A stretch of DNA of 43,007 nucleotides from an uncultured Halieaceae bacterium (GCA_913056165.1 CAJXMD010000014.1:1-43007), one strand, 5' to 3'. Counted from the stretch's first letter, positions 1-9,270 are shown. Notes: a model not told the origin generated them from the letters alone. Numbers and translations: made by a program.

Positions 1-1
1 T

Positions 2-280
2 CGAGACGAGGTCGTCACCGCGACGCGGCTGGCGAAAGAGCAGGGGGTGACCATCGTGGCTATCTCTGACCGCGCGACTTCGCCTATTATCCGCCTCGCC
101 GATCATGCTTTTCAGGTCACCGATGACACACCGCAGTTCTTTCCATCTTCCGTCGCGACCATCGCGCTCCTTGAAACGCTGCTCTCTTTCGTGATCGCGC
201 GAGCCGACGACAAGATTATCGAGCGGGTGGAGGCCTTCCACAGCCGCCGCCATGCGCTGGGAATTTACAGCGATGAGTGA
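2..280 (+). CDS. RpiR/MurR-type regulator, C-terminal SIS domain (5' truncated)
   Basis: The reading frame is open from the left edge, so the N-terminal helix-turn-helix lies outside the window. The visible 92 residues match the end of a SIS (sugar isomerase) domain: a stretch about keeping track of ligand state (VTIVAISDRATSPI) followed by an amphipathic helix and a hydrophobic helix, as in RpiR-family regulators. The stop overlaps the start of the Rieske oxygenase gene (ATGAGTGA), so it is translationally coupled to the catabolic genes and probably regulates them. The family assignment comes from the C-terminal half only; a stand-alone SIS protein is possible. Confidence 0.7.
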   Translation, partial: RDEVVTATRLAKEQGVTIVAISDRATSPIIRLADHAFQVTDDTPQFFPSSVATIALLETLLSFVIARADDKIIERVEAFHSRRHALGIYSDE

Positions 281-1367
281 GCCGCTGCGCTCACTCGACG
301 CCCGGTACTACACCGACCCCGCGATCTTTGCGATCGAAAAACAGCACCTGCTGGCGAGTACCTGGCAGTTCGCGGGGCATGTCTCACAGCTCGAAAAACC
401 GGGCGACTTCTTCACCTTCAGCGTGGCGGGGGAGAATCTCTTTTGCATCAAGGGCAAGGACGATGCGATCCGCGCTTTTTACAACGTATGCCAGCATCGC
501 GCCCACGAGTTAGTCACGGACAGCGGCAATGCACCGCTCTTGGTGTGCCCCTATCACGCGTGGACCTATGACCTGAAAGGCCAGCTCAAGGGCGGGCCGA
601 ATATCCACAGCACCCCCGGGTTTGAACGCGAATCGATTTGCCTGACCTCGGTGCGGCTCGAGGATTTTCACGGCTTTTTATTCGTGAACCTCGACGATGA
701 TGCCGCGCCGATGGACAGCTGGTTCCCCGGCGTGCGCGACGAGCTCGCGCAGTACGTGCCCCACATCAGCACGCTCACACCGACCGAGTATGTCGAGATT
801 TATGAGCACACCAACTGGAAGATCTCGGTGGAGAACTACTCTGAGTGCTACCACTGCTCGCGCAATCACCCGACCTTTGCCTCGGGGGTCATCAAGCCCG
901 AGACCTATGACATTCAGCCGCAGGGATATTGTCTGAGGCACACCACAGAGTGTCAGGATGACCTCTCTGACATGACATACCCCATTGATCTTGACTCCAA
1001 TGCTTTCGCGGGTAAGTACTCGAGCTGGTTCCTGTGGCCGCTGTTTTCATTTCAGGTCTACCCGGGCAACGTACTCAATACCTATCACTGGCGAATCGGG
1101 GAGCGGGTCGACGAAGTCATGCTCTACCGCGGCTGGTACGCACATGACGAGGCAAGCAAAGCGGTCGCTGAGCAGTTAGCGATACAGGACCGCGACACCA
1201 CTGTGGCTGAGGATATTTTGCTGGTGGAGTCGATCCAGCGCGGCATGAACTCCCGCGGTTACACCCCCGGGCCGTTGGTACTCGACCCCGAGGGGGGTGT
1301 GAACTCCGAGCACTCGATTCGTGCACTGCAAACCTGGACCCGGGAGGCGGTTGATGCCCACCTTTGA
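273..1367 (+). CDS. Rieske non-haem iron oxygenase, alpha subunit
   Basis: 364-residue aromatic-ring-hydroxylating-type oxygenase alpha subunit. The Rieske [2Fe-2S] ligands are C73-x-H75 and C92-x2-H95. The mononuclear iron site shows the ENYSECYHC pattern with H194 and H199 and a bridging Glu (E191), which is typical of the choline monooxygenase / glycine betaine demethylase / carnitine oxygenase branch rather than of ring-dihydroxylating dioxygenases. The chosen ATG at 273 overlaps the regulator stop; an in-frame ATG at 252 would add seven residues. The aldehyde dehydrogenase that follows overlaps by 14 bases, which suggests the oxygenase yields an aldehyde, for example by N-dealkylation of a methylated amine. 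No reductase gene is visible nearby. The substrate cannot be read from sequence. Confidence 0.9.
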   Translation: MSEPLRSLDARYYTDPAIFAIEKQHLLASTWQFAGHVSQLEKPGDFFTFSVAGENLFCIKGKDDAIRAFYNVCQHRAHELVTDSGNAPLLVCPYHAWTYDLKGQLKGGPNIHSTPGFERESICLTSVRLEDFHGFLFVNLDDDAAPMDSWFPGVRDELAQYVPHISTLTPTEYVEIYEHTNWKISVENYSECYHCSRNHPTFASGVIKPETYDIQPQGYCLRHTTECQDDLSDMTYPIDLDSNAFAGKYSSWFLWPLFSFQVYPGNVLNTYHWRIGERVDEVMLYRGWYAHDEASKAVAEQLAIQDRDTTVAEDILLVESIQRGMNSRGYTPGPLVLDPEGGVNSEHSIRALQTWTREAVDAHL

Positions 1368-2811
1368 GCCCCAGTCTTACTATCAGAACTACGTTGACGG
1401 ACAGTTTGTCGATGGCGGTGCCGACCGGATTGTGGTGGATAACCCGGGCACCGGTGCGCCACTCGCCGAGCAGGCCTCCGCCAATGCCGCGGATATCGAT
1501 GCCGCGGTGGCAGCCGCGCGGCGCTGCCACGAGAGCGGCGTGCTCTCGGCGATGCGCCCCGTGGAGCGGGGCCGCATGGTACGGGCGATCGGCGATTACT
1601 TGTTAGCGAATATCGATGACATCGCGCAGCTCCTGACGCTGGAGGCGGGCAAGCCGCTGTGGGAGTCGGTGGTCGAGATCGAGGGCGCTGCCCGGTACTT
1701 CGAGTACTACGGCAACCAGGCCGAGACGCTGGAAGGGCGCTCGATTCCCCTTGGCAAGGATTACTACGATTTCACCACCTATGAGCCCCGCGGTGTCTCG
1801 GCGCAAATCATCCCGTGGAACTATCCCCTTGAGATGACCGCGCGAGGCATGGCCGCAGCGCTCGCCACCGGCAACACGGTGGTCATTAAATCGCCCGAGC
1901 TCGACCCGTTAACGCATCTTTACATCGCCCGTGCCGCCGAGGCGGCGGGCTTCCCGCCCGGTGCAGTGAATATTCTTTGCGGCGTCGGTAGTGAGGCGGG
2001 CGCGGCGCTCTCGGCGCACCCGGATATCGATCAAGTCGTCTTTACGGGCTCGGTCCCCACCGGGGTCGCGATTGCCACCGCCGCTGCACAAAACGTGGTG
2101 CCCTGTGTGTTGGAGTTAGGCGGTAAGTCGGCTGCGATTGTTTGCGCCGATGCCGATCTGGATAACCTGATCGACAGCGTGCGCTGGGGCATTTACTTCA
2201 ATGCAGGCCAGGTCTGCTCGGCGATGTCGCGACTCATCGTGCACGAATCCATTGCCGGTGAAGTGCGCGAGCGCATCGTCGCCTTGGCGGAGTCGCTCTC
2301 GGTGGGGCCGGGCATCGATCGACCCGAGTTTGGTGCCAATATGGGCGCGATGATCTCCAAAGGGCAGCGGGACCGTGCGGCCGGCATGGTGGCACGCGCC
2401 CGCGAGGCCGGCGCTGACATCGCCACGGGCGGCGTCGCGCCGGATGAGGCAGGGTTTTTCCTCGCGCCCACTGTCATTGCCGGTGTGACGCGAGATATGG
2501 AGATCGCTCGCTCCGAAGTATTCGGCCCGGTGCTCTCCATGCTCACCTATAAAGAGGAATCCGAGGCCATCGCTATCGCCAACGACAGTGATTATGGCCT
2601 CGTCGGTGGTGTCTTTACTCGGGACATCGATGGTGCGATGCGAGTTGCTCAGCGGATTCGCACGGGTCAGGTGTTTGTGAACGAATGGTACGCCGGAGGC
2701 GTTGAGACACCCTTTGGCGGTTACAAGAAGTCGGGCTACGGCCGTGAGAAGGGCCGCGAAGCACTCATGAACTATGTTCAAACCAAGAACATCGGCATAA
2801 GGATTGGCTAA
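1354..2811 (+). CDS. NAD(P)-dependent aldehyde dehydrogenase
   Basis: 485-residue ALDH-superfamily enzyme, close to the usual length. It carries the oxyanion Asn N156 (PWNYP), cofactor Lys K179 (VVIKSPE), general base E254 (LELGGK), and catalytic nucleophile C288 (NAGQVCSA). The C-terminal VETPFGGYKKSGYGREKG segment is typical of betaine-aldehyde/aminoaldehyde-type members. The ATG at 1354 follows a GGGAGG ribosome site and lies inside the end of the Rieske gene; the open frame extends upstream to 1321 but those codons overlap the oxygenase more and lack a ribosome site. It probably oxidises the aldehyde made by the oxygenase. The exact substrate is unknown. Confidence 0.93.
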   Translation: MPTFEPQSYYQNYVDGQFVDGGADRIVVDNPGTGAPLAEQASANAADIDAAVAAARRCHESGVLSAMRPVERGRMVRAIGDYLLANIDDIAQLLTLEAGKPLWESVVEIEGAARYFEYYGNQAETLEGRSIPLGKDYYDFTTYEPRGVSAQIIPWNYPLEMTARGMAAALATGNTVVIKSPELDPLTHLYIARAAEAAGFPPGAVNILCGVGSEAGAALSAHPDIDQVVFTGSVPTGVAIATAAAQNVVPCVLELGGKSAAIVCADADLDNLIDSVRWGIYFNAGQVCSAMSRLIVHESIAGEVRERIVALAESLSVGPGIDRPEFGANMGAMISKGQRDRAAGMVARAREAGADIATGGVAPDEAGFFLAPTVIAGVTRDMEIARSEVFGPVLSMLTYKEESEAIAIANDSDYGLVGGVFTRDIDGAMRVAQRIRTGQVFVNEWYAGGVETPFGGYKKSGYGREKGREALMNYVQTKNIGIRIG

Positions 2812-3192
2812 ATGGATAACGACCTGTTTGAGAAAGGCCTCGACATGCGCAAAGGCACCTTGGGCGCCGAGTACGTTGAGAAGAATCTGGCTGCGGCCGA
2901 TGACTTCACCCGCCCGTTTCAAGAGGCGATGACCGCCTGGTGCTGGGGTTTTGGGTGGTCAGATGATGTGATCGACCCCAAGACGCGTTCGATGATGAAT
3001 CTCACCATGATCGGCGCGCTCGGCAAAATGCATGAGTGGGAGATCCACTGCAAAGGCGCGATTGGCAACGGCGTCACCAAGGATGAGCTTCGCGCCATCA
3101 TCCATGTGATCGGTATTTATTGCGGCGTTCCTCAGGCCCTCGAATGTTTCCGCGCAGCGCGCAGCGCCATGGCCGAAGCGGGAATGGAGTAA
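2812..3192 (+). CDS. Carboxymuconolactone decarboxylase-family protein
   Basis: 126 residues, all-helical, with the CMD/PcaC-like core (DPKTRSMMNL, EWEIHCKGAIGNGVTKDELRAIIH, GVPQALECFRAA). The CxxC redox pair of AhpD-type members is absent, so a peroxidase role is unlikely. The start codon follows the aldehyde dehydrogenase stop directly (TAAATG), so it belongs to the same operon. PcaC itself decarboxylates 4-carboxymuconolactone, but members of this family also appear beside many unrelated oxygenase pathways. The role here is probably a ring-opening, decarboxylation or isomerisation step in the same route; this is inference. Confidence 0.85.
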   Translation: MDNDLFEKGLDMRKGTLGAEYVEKNLAAADDFTRPFQEAMTAWCWGFGWSDDVIDPKTRSMMNLTMIGALGKMHEWEIHCKGAIGNGVTKDELRAIIHVIGIYCGVPQALECFRAARSAMAEAGME

Positions 3193-3209
3193 CAGAACTC
3201 TGGGGGCTG

Positions 3210-3242
3210 GGGCGGCCACTTTCTATTTTGAAGCAGCCGCCC
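3210..3242. terminator. Inverted repeat between convergent genes, possible terminator
   Basis: A perfect 7-bp inverted repeat (GGGCGGC / GCCGCCC) encloses a 19-base loop in the 75-bp gap between the CMD gene and the convergent TonB receptor. It lacks a clear T tract on either strand, so it is a weak candidate for a bidirectional terminator. Confidence 0.3.
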
Positions 3243-3267
3243 GGTGTCACTATCAGGTGCGGTAAAA

Positions 3268-5391
3268 CTAGAAGTCCATAGTGAGCGCAAGGCGAGCATT
3301 GAATGGCGCACCCACCGTCGCTTGGTGAGTGCTGTGTGAGCTCGGGAAGTACTCTGTATCACCAAGATTTTCCACGTTGAGCTGTACCCGAAGCTTGTCG
3401 GACCACTCGTAATATAATGCTGCATCGACGCGGGTATAGCTCGGCAAGCGTGCTGTATTGCTGTTGTTGATGAAACTCTCATCTTGATAGGTGAGCCCGA
3501 GTCCAGCGCCCAGTTTTGGCGTGAACTGCACAAAGTTCCAAATAGAGAACATATTTTCAGGAAGCTCTCTCGGCCGCAGCCCTGTTGATCCGGCGCGATT
3601 CATCTGCTCCCCATCGAGGTAGCTGTAAGCAGCCGACATATACCAAGTCTCGGTCAACTGACCTTCTAGTTGCAGTTCAAAACCATCAGTCTGGGACTTG
3701 ATCACATCGAGAGTCGCCGGATCGTTGTCCGCGACTTGCGGTGACTCCTGCTCTATCTCAAAGACAGCGGCGGTAAAACTTAACCCGGGGGAGATATCCC
3801 ATTTAAAGCCGAGTTCGGTATTGGCAAAGGTGTCTGCATCAAGCTCCCCTTTGCTGCCGTTGATGTTGGCAAATTGCTCACCGCTCCTGGGCAAAAATGA
3901 CTCGCTGTAACTGGCATACAGGGACATATTCTCCATCGGCTTTAAGACCAAGCCCAGCCGAGGCGACACCTGCTCATCTCGCTTTGATCGTGAATCACTC
4001 GCAGGAACATCAAAGACATCAATTTCAAATTGATCGAATCGCGCCCCCAAAACAACATCCAGATAGTTCGTGATCGCCATCTCGTCTTGAAGATAGACCG
4101 ATGCAACCTCAATGTTGACTCGCGTATCGTCATTGAGATCCACGGTGAAGTCATTGACCGTCTGAGCGCCCAAGGCATTGATACCGACACCGCCTACGAT
4201 ATCCATTGGCCTTGTCACGATAAAGGTCTCTCTATCACTGGACGTCTCAGACCAATGCGAGTTCCAGCGATCCTGATCTGACGACGTATCGACGTATTCG
4301 GCACCCAGCAGGAAACGATGACTCATCATCGCGAAGGATGCCTCTTTAATTAGGTTGGCAGACAGAATTAAATTTTCACGCTGGGTTGTATCGACATAGC
4401 CATCTAGGGTGACAACATCGGGAGAGTTGGCCTCCACGTAGGACGCGGCGTAGAAATTCTGATAGAACTTGTCGTAGTCACCGTAGAACGCGGTCACTTT
4501 AGCTTTCGCTGTGTCCGAGAAACGATGCTGCAGACTTGCTAAAAAAATGTGCGCCTCAAGTTCAGTCACATTGACATCGGGATCGCCAAAAACAACGCGA
4601 TCAAACCGCTGAACGGGAAGGCCATCGGCGCCAGTTGGGATACCGCGATCAATGAATCTCCCGTGATCTACATATTCATATGACAGGTCGAGCCTGGTTG
4701 CCTTGGACAGCGATACTTGTAAGGTTGGGTTGACCCCTGTCCGCTCACCATCAAAATAATCTCGGTGGTTATCCAAGCCCTCAGCCATGGCGTTGAGCCT
4801 GAACGCCATGTTGTCGGTCAGGCCCACATTAAGATCGCCCTGCAATCCACCCGCACCAAAGGAATCCGCGTAAGCGGTGACCTGAGAGAAGGTGCTTCCT
4901 ATCTCAGCCTTCTTGGTGACCCGGTTGAGGATACCGCCAGTACCTCCGCGGCCAAACAGCAGGGCGTTGGGTCCACGCAATACCTCTAACTGTGCCAAAT
5001 TGTAGAGCGGACGGTAGTACTGCACGTCATCACGCACGCCATCAATAAAGAAGTCAGCCGAGGACCGAACACCCCGGAACACCACAGCGTCCCTGTGACC
5101 CTCGCCTTGAGACATACTCACGCCGGGTAAGTACTCGATGATGTCGGACACGCTGGTGAAACCACGTCTCAGGATTTCTTCTGAGCTCACAATGCTGAGG
5201 CTCTGGGGAACATCGAGAATCGGCGTTGGCGTCTTCAGCGCATTGATTTCGCTGGATTGGAGGTAATTGCCCCTAACAATAGTCTCTTCAAGGGGCAGCT
5301 GTTCCGTCGTGTCAGCGTATAGCGGTGTTCCCGCAATAATTATGAGCGTCGCTAAAACCACTGAGAGTGCGCGCCCTACAACCTGATTCAT
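3268..5391 (-). CDS. TonB-dependent siderophore receptor (catecholate/Fiu-like)
   Basis: 707 residues from the ATG at 5391; a TTG four codons upstream is also in frame. An N-terminal signal peptide (SVVLATLIIIAGTPLYA) is followed by a TonB-box region (LEETIVRG), a plug domain with DVPQSLSIVS and the conserved LEVLRGPNALLFGRGGTGGILNRVTK motif, then a 22-strand-type barrel ending in aromatic Phe (LALTMDF), as expected for insertion by the Bam machinery. The plug wording is typical of FhuA/Fiu-type ferric siderophore receptors. A Fur box lies just upstream, which supports iron-regulated uptake. No siderophore biosynthesis genes are in the window, so it may take up foreign siderophores. The ligand is not determined. 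Confidence 0.92.
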   Translation of the reverse strand: MNQVVGRALSVVLATLIIIAGTPLYADTTEQLPLEETIVRGNYLQSSEINALKTPTPILDVPQSLSIVSSEEILRRGFTSVSDIIEYLPGVSMSQGEGHRDAVVFRGVRSSADFFIDGVRDDVQYYRPLYNLAQLEVLRGPNALLFGRGGTGGILNRVTKKAEIGSTFSQVTAYADSFGAGGLQGDLNVGLTDNMAFRLNAMAEGLDNHRDYFDGERTGVNPTLQVSLSKATRLDLSYEYVDHGRFIDRGIPTGADGLPVQRFDRVVFGDPDVNVTELEAHIFLASLQHRFSDTAKAKVTAFYGDYDKFYQNFYAASYVEANSPDVVTLDGYVDTTQRENLILSANLIKEASFAMMSHRFLLGAEYVDTSSDQDRWNSHWSETSSDRETFIVTRPMDIVGGVGINALGAQTVNDFTVDLNDDTRVNIEVASVYLQDEMAITNYLDVVLGARFDQFEIDVFDVPASDSRSKRDEQVSPRLGLVLKPMENMSLYASYSESFLPRSGEQFANINGSKGELDADTFANTELGFKWDISPGLSFTAAVFEIEQESPQVADNDPATLDVIKSQTDGFELQLEGQLTETWYMSAAYSYLDGEQMNRAGSTGLRPRELPENMFSIWNFVQFTPKLGAGLGLTYQDESFINNSNTARLPSYTRVDAALYYEWSDKLRVQLNVENLGDTEYFPSSHSTHQATVGAPFNARLALTMDF

Positions 5392-5416
5392 TATGTTCGC
5401 CAATTACTACGTCAAT

Positions 5417-5435
5417 GAGAATCATTATCATTATT
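5417..5435 (-). promoter_or_regulatory. Fur box upstream of the siderophore receptor
   Basis: Read on the minus strand, this 19-bp site matches 16 of 19 positions of the classical Fur consensus GATAATGATAATCATTATC, counting by eye. It ends 26 bp before the receptor start, where Fur binding would block the promoter or start region. It is embedded in an AT-rich run (ATTATTATTAG) that extends the match with further half-sites. Confidence 0.8.
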
Positions 5436-5602
5436 ATTAGTAGTAAAGACAAGCCCCATAGAGATTAATTTCCGTGGCTTTTTCACGTTTTGATTCCCCG
5501 CCCTATTAAAGGCTGGATACTCAGGGGCTTAGCGCTAGTCGGTATAAGAAGACGTCCTAACCGCCTCCCTGAGGTGACGTCGCCGTTCGCGACTATGCGC
5601 CT

Positions 5603-5998
5603 CTAGATGACCGAGCGCCTACATAACAGAGGTATCAGGTATAGCCAGCCCAGAACCGGCAGAGGCAATACCCACAGAACACACCACCACCCTGATTTAC
5701 CCACGTCGTGCAGTCGCCTAACCGTCACCGCTAATGAGGGGATAGCCATCACGGGTCGGTACATGAGCACCAGCACACCCACCTCGGGGTCAACCATCCC
5801 CATGGGTATGTAACGGCCCAGCGGGAGGTCGCGGATGTCCACTGTTGCGCTGACGAGATAATGATCGACCACAGCGACGATGATGTACAACCCAACAAAC
5901 AACAGCATGAAATACCAAAAATGAGATCGCGAAGACTTGCCTTTGAAATCAAAGCAGCGTTTGAAGCCGTCGACAGATGCAGAAACCAAAGCTCTCAT
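5603..5998 (-). CDS. DUF805 family inner-membrane protein
   Basis: 131 residues with the DUF805 (YhaH/YhaI-like) pattern: an N-terminal basic FDFKGKSSRSHFWYF segment, two hydrophobic helices, then VRRLHDVGKSGWW near the last membrane helix and a final LYLIPLLC segment. About three to four membrane segments can be seen. The function of the family is not established. It is transcribed away from the next TonB receptor. The gap to that gene's longest start is only 22 bp, so the two genes share a compact control region or the receptor starts later. Confidence 0.85.
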   Translation of the reverse strand: MRALVSASVDGFKRCFDFKGKSSRSHFWYFMLLFVGLYIIVAVVDHYLVSATVDIRDLPLGRYIPMGMVDPEVGVLVLMYRPVMAIPSLAVTVRRLHDVGKSGWWCVLWVLPLPVLGWLYLIPLLCRRSVI

Positions 5999-6020
5999 GT
6001 CGCTAAGCGTATCAGACTAG

Positions 6021-8117
6021 ATGCCAACTTTTCGTCACAAGACGCCTCGAGTTATTATTCCCGGCAGAGTAGTTATCACTTTCAGGTCCCCCGCTAACGT
6101 GCGCGCCGTCATTATCCTAATTACCCTTCTATCCTCGGCTGCGAGCCTCGCCGCAGGCGCCAGCGCCGAGACTGACGAATCAATTGAAGAAGTCCTGATT
6201 TACGGTCGGGGGACCGGACAAGTTGGTCTCTCTACTAGCGCGTCTCATGGGTTTGTTGGCTTCGAAGATATAGATCAACCACCCTTACTCAGAGTGGGTG
6301 AGCTTGTTGAAACCGTACCTGGCATGGTCGCCACCCAACATTCAGGGACAGGCAAGGCCAACCAATACTTTCTTCGCGGCTTTAATCTGGACCATGGGAC
6401 AGATTTCTCTGCTCACCTTAATGGCATGCCACTGAATATGAGGACTCATGGGCACGGGCAAGGCTACCTGGATCTGAACCCAATCATCCCCGAGCTTGTC
6501 GAGACAATTGAGTATCAGAAAGGCCCATACGCTATAAGAAAAGGAGACTTTTCATCGGCCGGTAGCGTTGACTTTAGTTATCGTCACGCACTGGATTCAC
6601 CCGCTATTAAAGTCAGCACCGGCAGCTATGGATTCCGCAGGGCACTCTTGACCCTTGGTAACAGGAATACAGTTGCGGCTTTCGATACCACAAGATACAG
6701 CGGCCCTTGGGACATCGATGAAGAACTTAAGCAGACGAAGGGGCACGTTGGATGGTCTATCCCAACGGGTGATCTCACCACGCAATTCCATCTCGACTAC
6801 TACCGCTCGAGTTGGCAAGCGAGTGATCAGATACCAAAGCGCGCTGTGAGCCAGGGGGTGATTACCCCACGCGGCTTCATCGATCCCGATCTCGGCGGCT
6901 CAAGCAGTCGCTACAGCCTCAATATGACAGCAATTGGCGATCAGTTTGAAGGCCGCCTTTACGGGGTAGCATCTGACTTCGAATTATTTAGCAACTTCAC
7001 CTACCTGCTTGAAAATCAGGATCTTGGTGATGAGTTCGAGCAAGTTGATCAGCGATCTATCTGGGGGGGAAGTCTCGAGGGTGCGCATGATATCAGCAGC
7101 GCAATATCGATCAGCGCCGGGGGTGAGTTCCGGCATGACGATATAAGACAGCTCGGGTTGTATAGCACATCATCTAGGCATCGATGGGCTACAACCAGAG
7201 ACGATGAAGTAAAGCAAACCTCCGTAGGAGGTTTCGCTGAACTGAACTGGCAGGTGAATGACCGTTTGCGGACCAATGCCGGACTGCGAGCAGACTACTT
7301 TTCGACTGACGTGAGGGCAGCAAGCGTAGAGAACAGCGGCAGAGCATCAGATCTTTTAATCAGTCCAAAGCTCAACTTGGCCTACCTCGTATCAGAAATG
7401 GTGGAGCTATACGTCAATGTCGGCCGAGGAATGCACTCGAATGACGCTCGGGGCACGGTCGTATCCATCGACCCGAATACCGGAAGCCCAGCCGATAGCG
7501 TGCCACTACTCGTCCCCTCCACAGGATTGGAGCTGGGGGTGCGATATGAACTAGAAGACCGCCTCAAGCTAGCCCTGACAGCATTTTCAATTGAACTGGA
7601 TTCGGAGTTGGTCTTCGTTGGAGATGGTGGCTCAACAGAACCCAACGACGGCTCACGAAGACGTGGCTTTGAGGCAGCCTTTTTCTTCCAGGCGAGTCGG
7701 ACATTACAGCTTGATGCCGCATACACCCGAACTAAAGCCTCTTTTGCCGGGGTGCTCGACAGTGTAGACGGAATACCGGGCGCAATAGAAACAACGCTCT
7801 CTTCAGGCATCAGTGCACGTTGGAGTGACAGCGTTACCACTAGTTTTAGAGTGCGCTACCTAGGTGGCGCTCCATTGATAGAAGACAGATCGGTGACCAG
7901 CGATTCTTCATTACTTGCTAATGCCGCAGTTTCGCTAAAGCTTGAACGGACTGAAATAAAGTTAGAAATGCTAAACGTGTTTGACAGTGGTGACGCCGAT
8001 ATCAGCTATTTCTACGCCTCTCGACTACCGGGAGAACCGGCCTCGGGTATCACGGACGTTCACTACCATCCTCTCGAACCAAGAAACGTCCGACTGTCTA
8101 TTCAATATCGCCTCTAA
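6021..8117 (+). CDS. TonB-dependent receptor, substrate unknown
   Basis: Up to 698 residues. The signal-peptide-like segment RAVIILITLLSSAASLAAGASA is preceded by 26 residues that do not look secretory, so the GTG at 6099 is a good alternative start; it would also leave about 100 bp for the divergent promoters. After a TonB-box-like SIEEVLIYG come a plug domain with FLRGFNLDHGTDFSAHLNGMP, the unusual RTHGHGQGYLDLN segment and VETIEYQKGPYAIRKGDFSSAGSV, then a barrel ending in SIQYRL. The histidines in the plug loop could be a metal site. It is followed 107 bp downstream by a homocysteine methyltransferase-like gene on the same strand. The ligand is not determined; no Fur box is seen. Confidence 0.88.
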   Translation: MPTFRHKTPRVIIPGRVVITFRSPANVRAVIILITLLSSAASLAAGASAETDESIEEVLIYGRGTGQVGLSTSASHGFVGFEDIDQPPLLRVGELVETVPGMVATQHSGTGKANQYFLRGFNLDHGTDFSAHLNGMPLNMRTHGHGQGYLDLNPIIPELVETIEYQKGPYAIRKGDFSSAGSVDFSYRHALDSPAIKVSTGSYGFRRALLTLGNRNTVAAFDTTRYSGPWDIDEELKQTKGHVGWSIPTGDLTTQFHLDYYRSSWQASDQIPKRAVSQGVITPRGFIDPDLGGSSSRYSLNMTAIGDQFEGRLYGVASDFELFSNFTYLLENQDLGDEFEQVDQRSIWGGSLEGAHDISSAISISAGGEFRHDDIRQLGLYSTSSRHRWATTRDDEVKQTSVGGFAELNWQVNDRLRTNAGLRADYFSTDVRAASVENSGRASDLLISPKLNLAYLVSEMVELYVNVGRGMHSNDARGTVVSIDPNTGSPADSVPLLVPSTGLELGVRYELEDRLKLALTAFSIELDSELVFVGDGGSTEPNDGSRRRGFEAAFFFQASRTLQLDAAYTRTKASFAGVLDSVDGIPGAIETTLSSGISARWSDSVTTSFRVRYLGGAPLIEDRSVTSDSSLLANAAVSLKLERTEIKLEMLNVFDSGDADISYFYASRLPGEPASGITDVHYHPLEPRNVRLSIQYRL

Positions 8118-8224
8118 ACACTTTGCTGTGCAGCGATCGCTTTTCTATCCATTGAGTTAACGAAAAAACCTTTTATCGTTATCATCTCCCCGGGCCAAGA
8201 GTTGATAGCCGAGGGAGTATCACG

Positions 8225-9241
8225 ATGACAAACCCGATTGCCGCAATCATTGCCCAACAGGGGTGGTGCGTTGCTGATGGAGCGACCGGCTCGAACTTTT
8301 TTAGCCGAGGCCTTGAAGCCGGTTATCCACCGGATCTCTGGTGCGTAGAGAGGCCGGAGGAGGTGCTCTGGCTCCATGATGCCTTTCTGACTGCCGGTGC
8401 AGATATCATTTTGACCAATAGTTTTGGGGCGAACGCACCGCGGTTGAAGCTACATCAAGCCGAAAATCGCGTCACTGAGCTCAATAGAGCTGCCGCGACT
8501 CTGGCACGCAAGGCCACACAACAACATTTTGAAGAAACCGGACGCCGCACGGTGGTAGCCGGCTCAATGGGACCCACCGGTGAACTGTTCGAGCCGATGG
8601 GTGCACTGAATCATCAAGACACTGTTGCCATCTTCACGGAGCAAGCGATGGCGCTAGCCGAAGGAGGCGCGGACGTTATTTGGATCGAGACCATGTCTTC
8701 GCTCGAAGAGGTTGCTGCAGCAGCCGAAGCGGCGCGAACAACCGGCTTACCAGTCTGTGCCACTCTTACCTTTGATACGGCTAAGCGATCCATGATGGGT
8801 ATCACACCCGCTGACTTTGCTCACTTCGCCGTGTCTATCGGTCTCGACATGGCGGGCTCGAACTGTGGCGTTGGACCCGCCGAACTGATGGACTCAACCC
8901 AGGAAATACTGGCTACCGGTATCGATATCCCGATAGTCGCCAAGGGCAATTGTGGCATCCCTAAGTATGTAAACGGCGCCGTTACCTTCGAAGGCGGTCC
9001 TGAGCTCATGGCGCGATACGCTGTCTTCGCCAGAGATGCCGGGGCAACCGTCATTGGCGGTTGCTGTGGCACTACCCCTGAGCACGTGGCAGCCATGGTG
9101 GCGGCACTGAAAGCGAATGAGCGAGGAGATTTGAATCCCGACGCCATGCTCGCAGCACTGGGTAAGCCGTGGAAAAGTCTCTCCGAAAACGGTAACTCAG
9201 GCACCGGCACGCGTAAGCGCGGCCGGCGCAAGAGAGACTAA
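8225..9241 (+). CDS. Homocysteine S-methyltransferase (betaine-homocysteine type)
   Basis: 338 residues of the S-methyltransferase TIM-barrel family. The zinc-binding cysteines appear as SNCGVGP and the C-terminal GGCCGTTPEH motif, and the N-terminal VADGATGSNFF matches the family's substrate-binding start. Length and motifs fit betaine- or dimethylsulfoniopropionate/S-methylmethionine-type enzymes that regenerate methionine without cobalamin. The ATG at 8225 follows a GGGAG ribosome site. The last 20 residues are a basic tail (RKRGRRKR). Betaine use would fit the Rieske/aldehyde dehydrogenase genes 5 kb upstream, but that link is inference; the methyl donor is not fixed by sequence. Confidence 0.88.
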   Translation: MTNPIAAIIAQQGWCVADGATGSNFFSRGLEAGYPPDLWCVERPEEVLWLHDAFLTAGADIILTNSFGANAPRLKLHQAENRVTELNRAAATLARKATQQHFEETGRRTVVAGSMGPTGELFEPMGALNHQDTVAIFTEQAMALAEGGADVIWIETMSSLEEVAAAAEAARTTGLPVCATLTFDTAKRSMMGITPADFAHFAVSIGLDMAGSNCGVGPAELMDSTQEILATGIDIPIVAKGNCGIPKYVNGAVTFEGGPELMARYAVFARDAGATVIGGCCGTTPEHVAAMVAALKANERGDLNPDAMLAALGKPWKSLSENGNSGTGTRKRGRRKRD

Positions 9242-9270
9242 GAGCTCTGGGGCTCTCCTGTCATCACCGC

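Noticed and set aside
1117-1530. 137-residue frame on the minus strand
   Set aside because: Antisense to the Rieske and aldehyde dehydrogenase genes; no recognisable domain.
2116-2922. 268-residue minus-strand frame
   Set aside because: Antisense to the aldehyde dehydrogenase, which has all catalytic residues.
9242-9270. Short hairpin (AGAGC/GCTCT) between convergent genes as a terminator
   Set aside because: Five-base stem and no T tract; could be chance.
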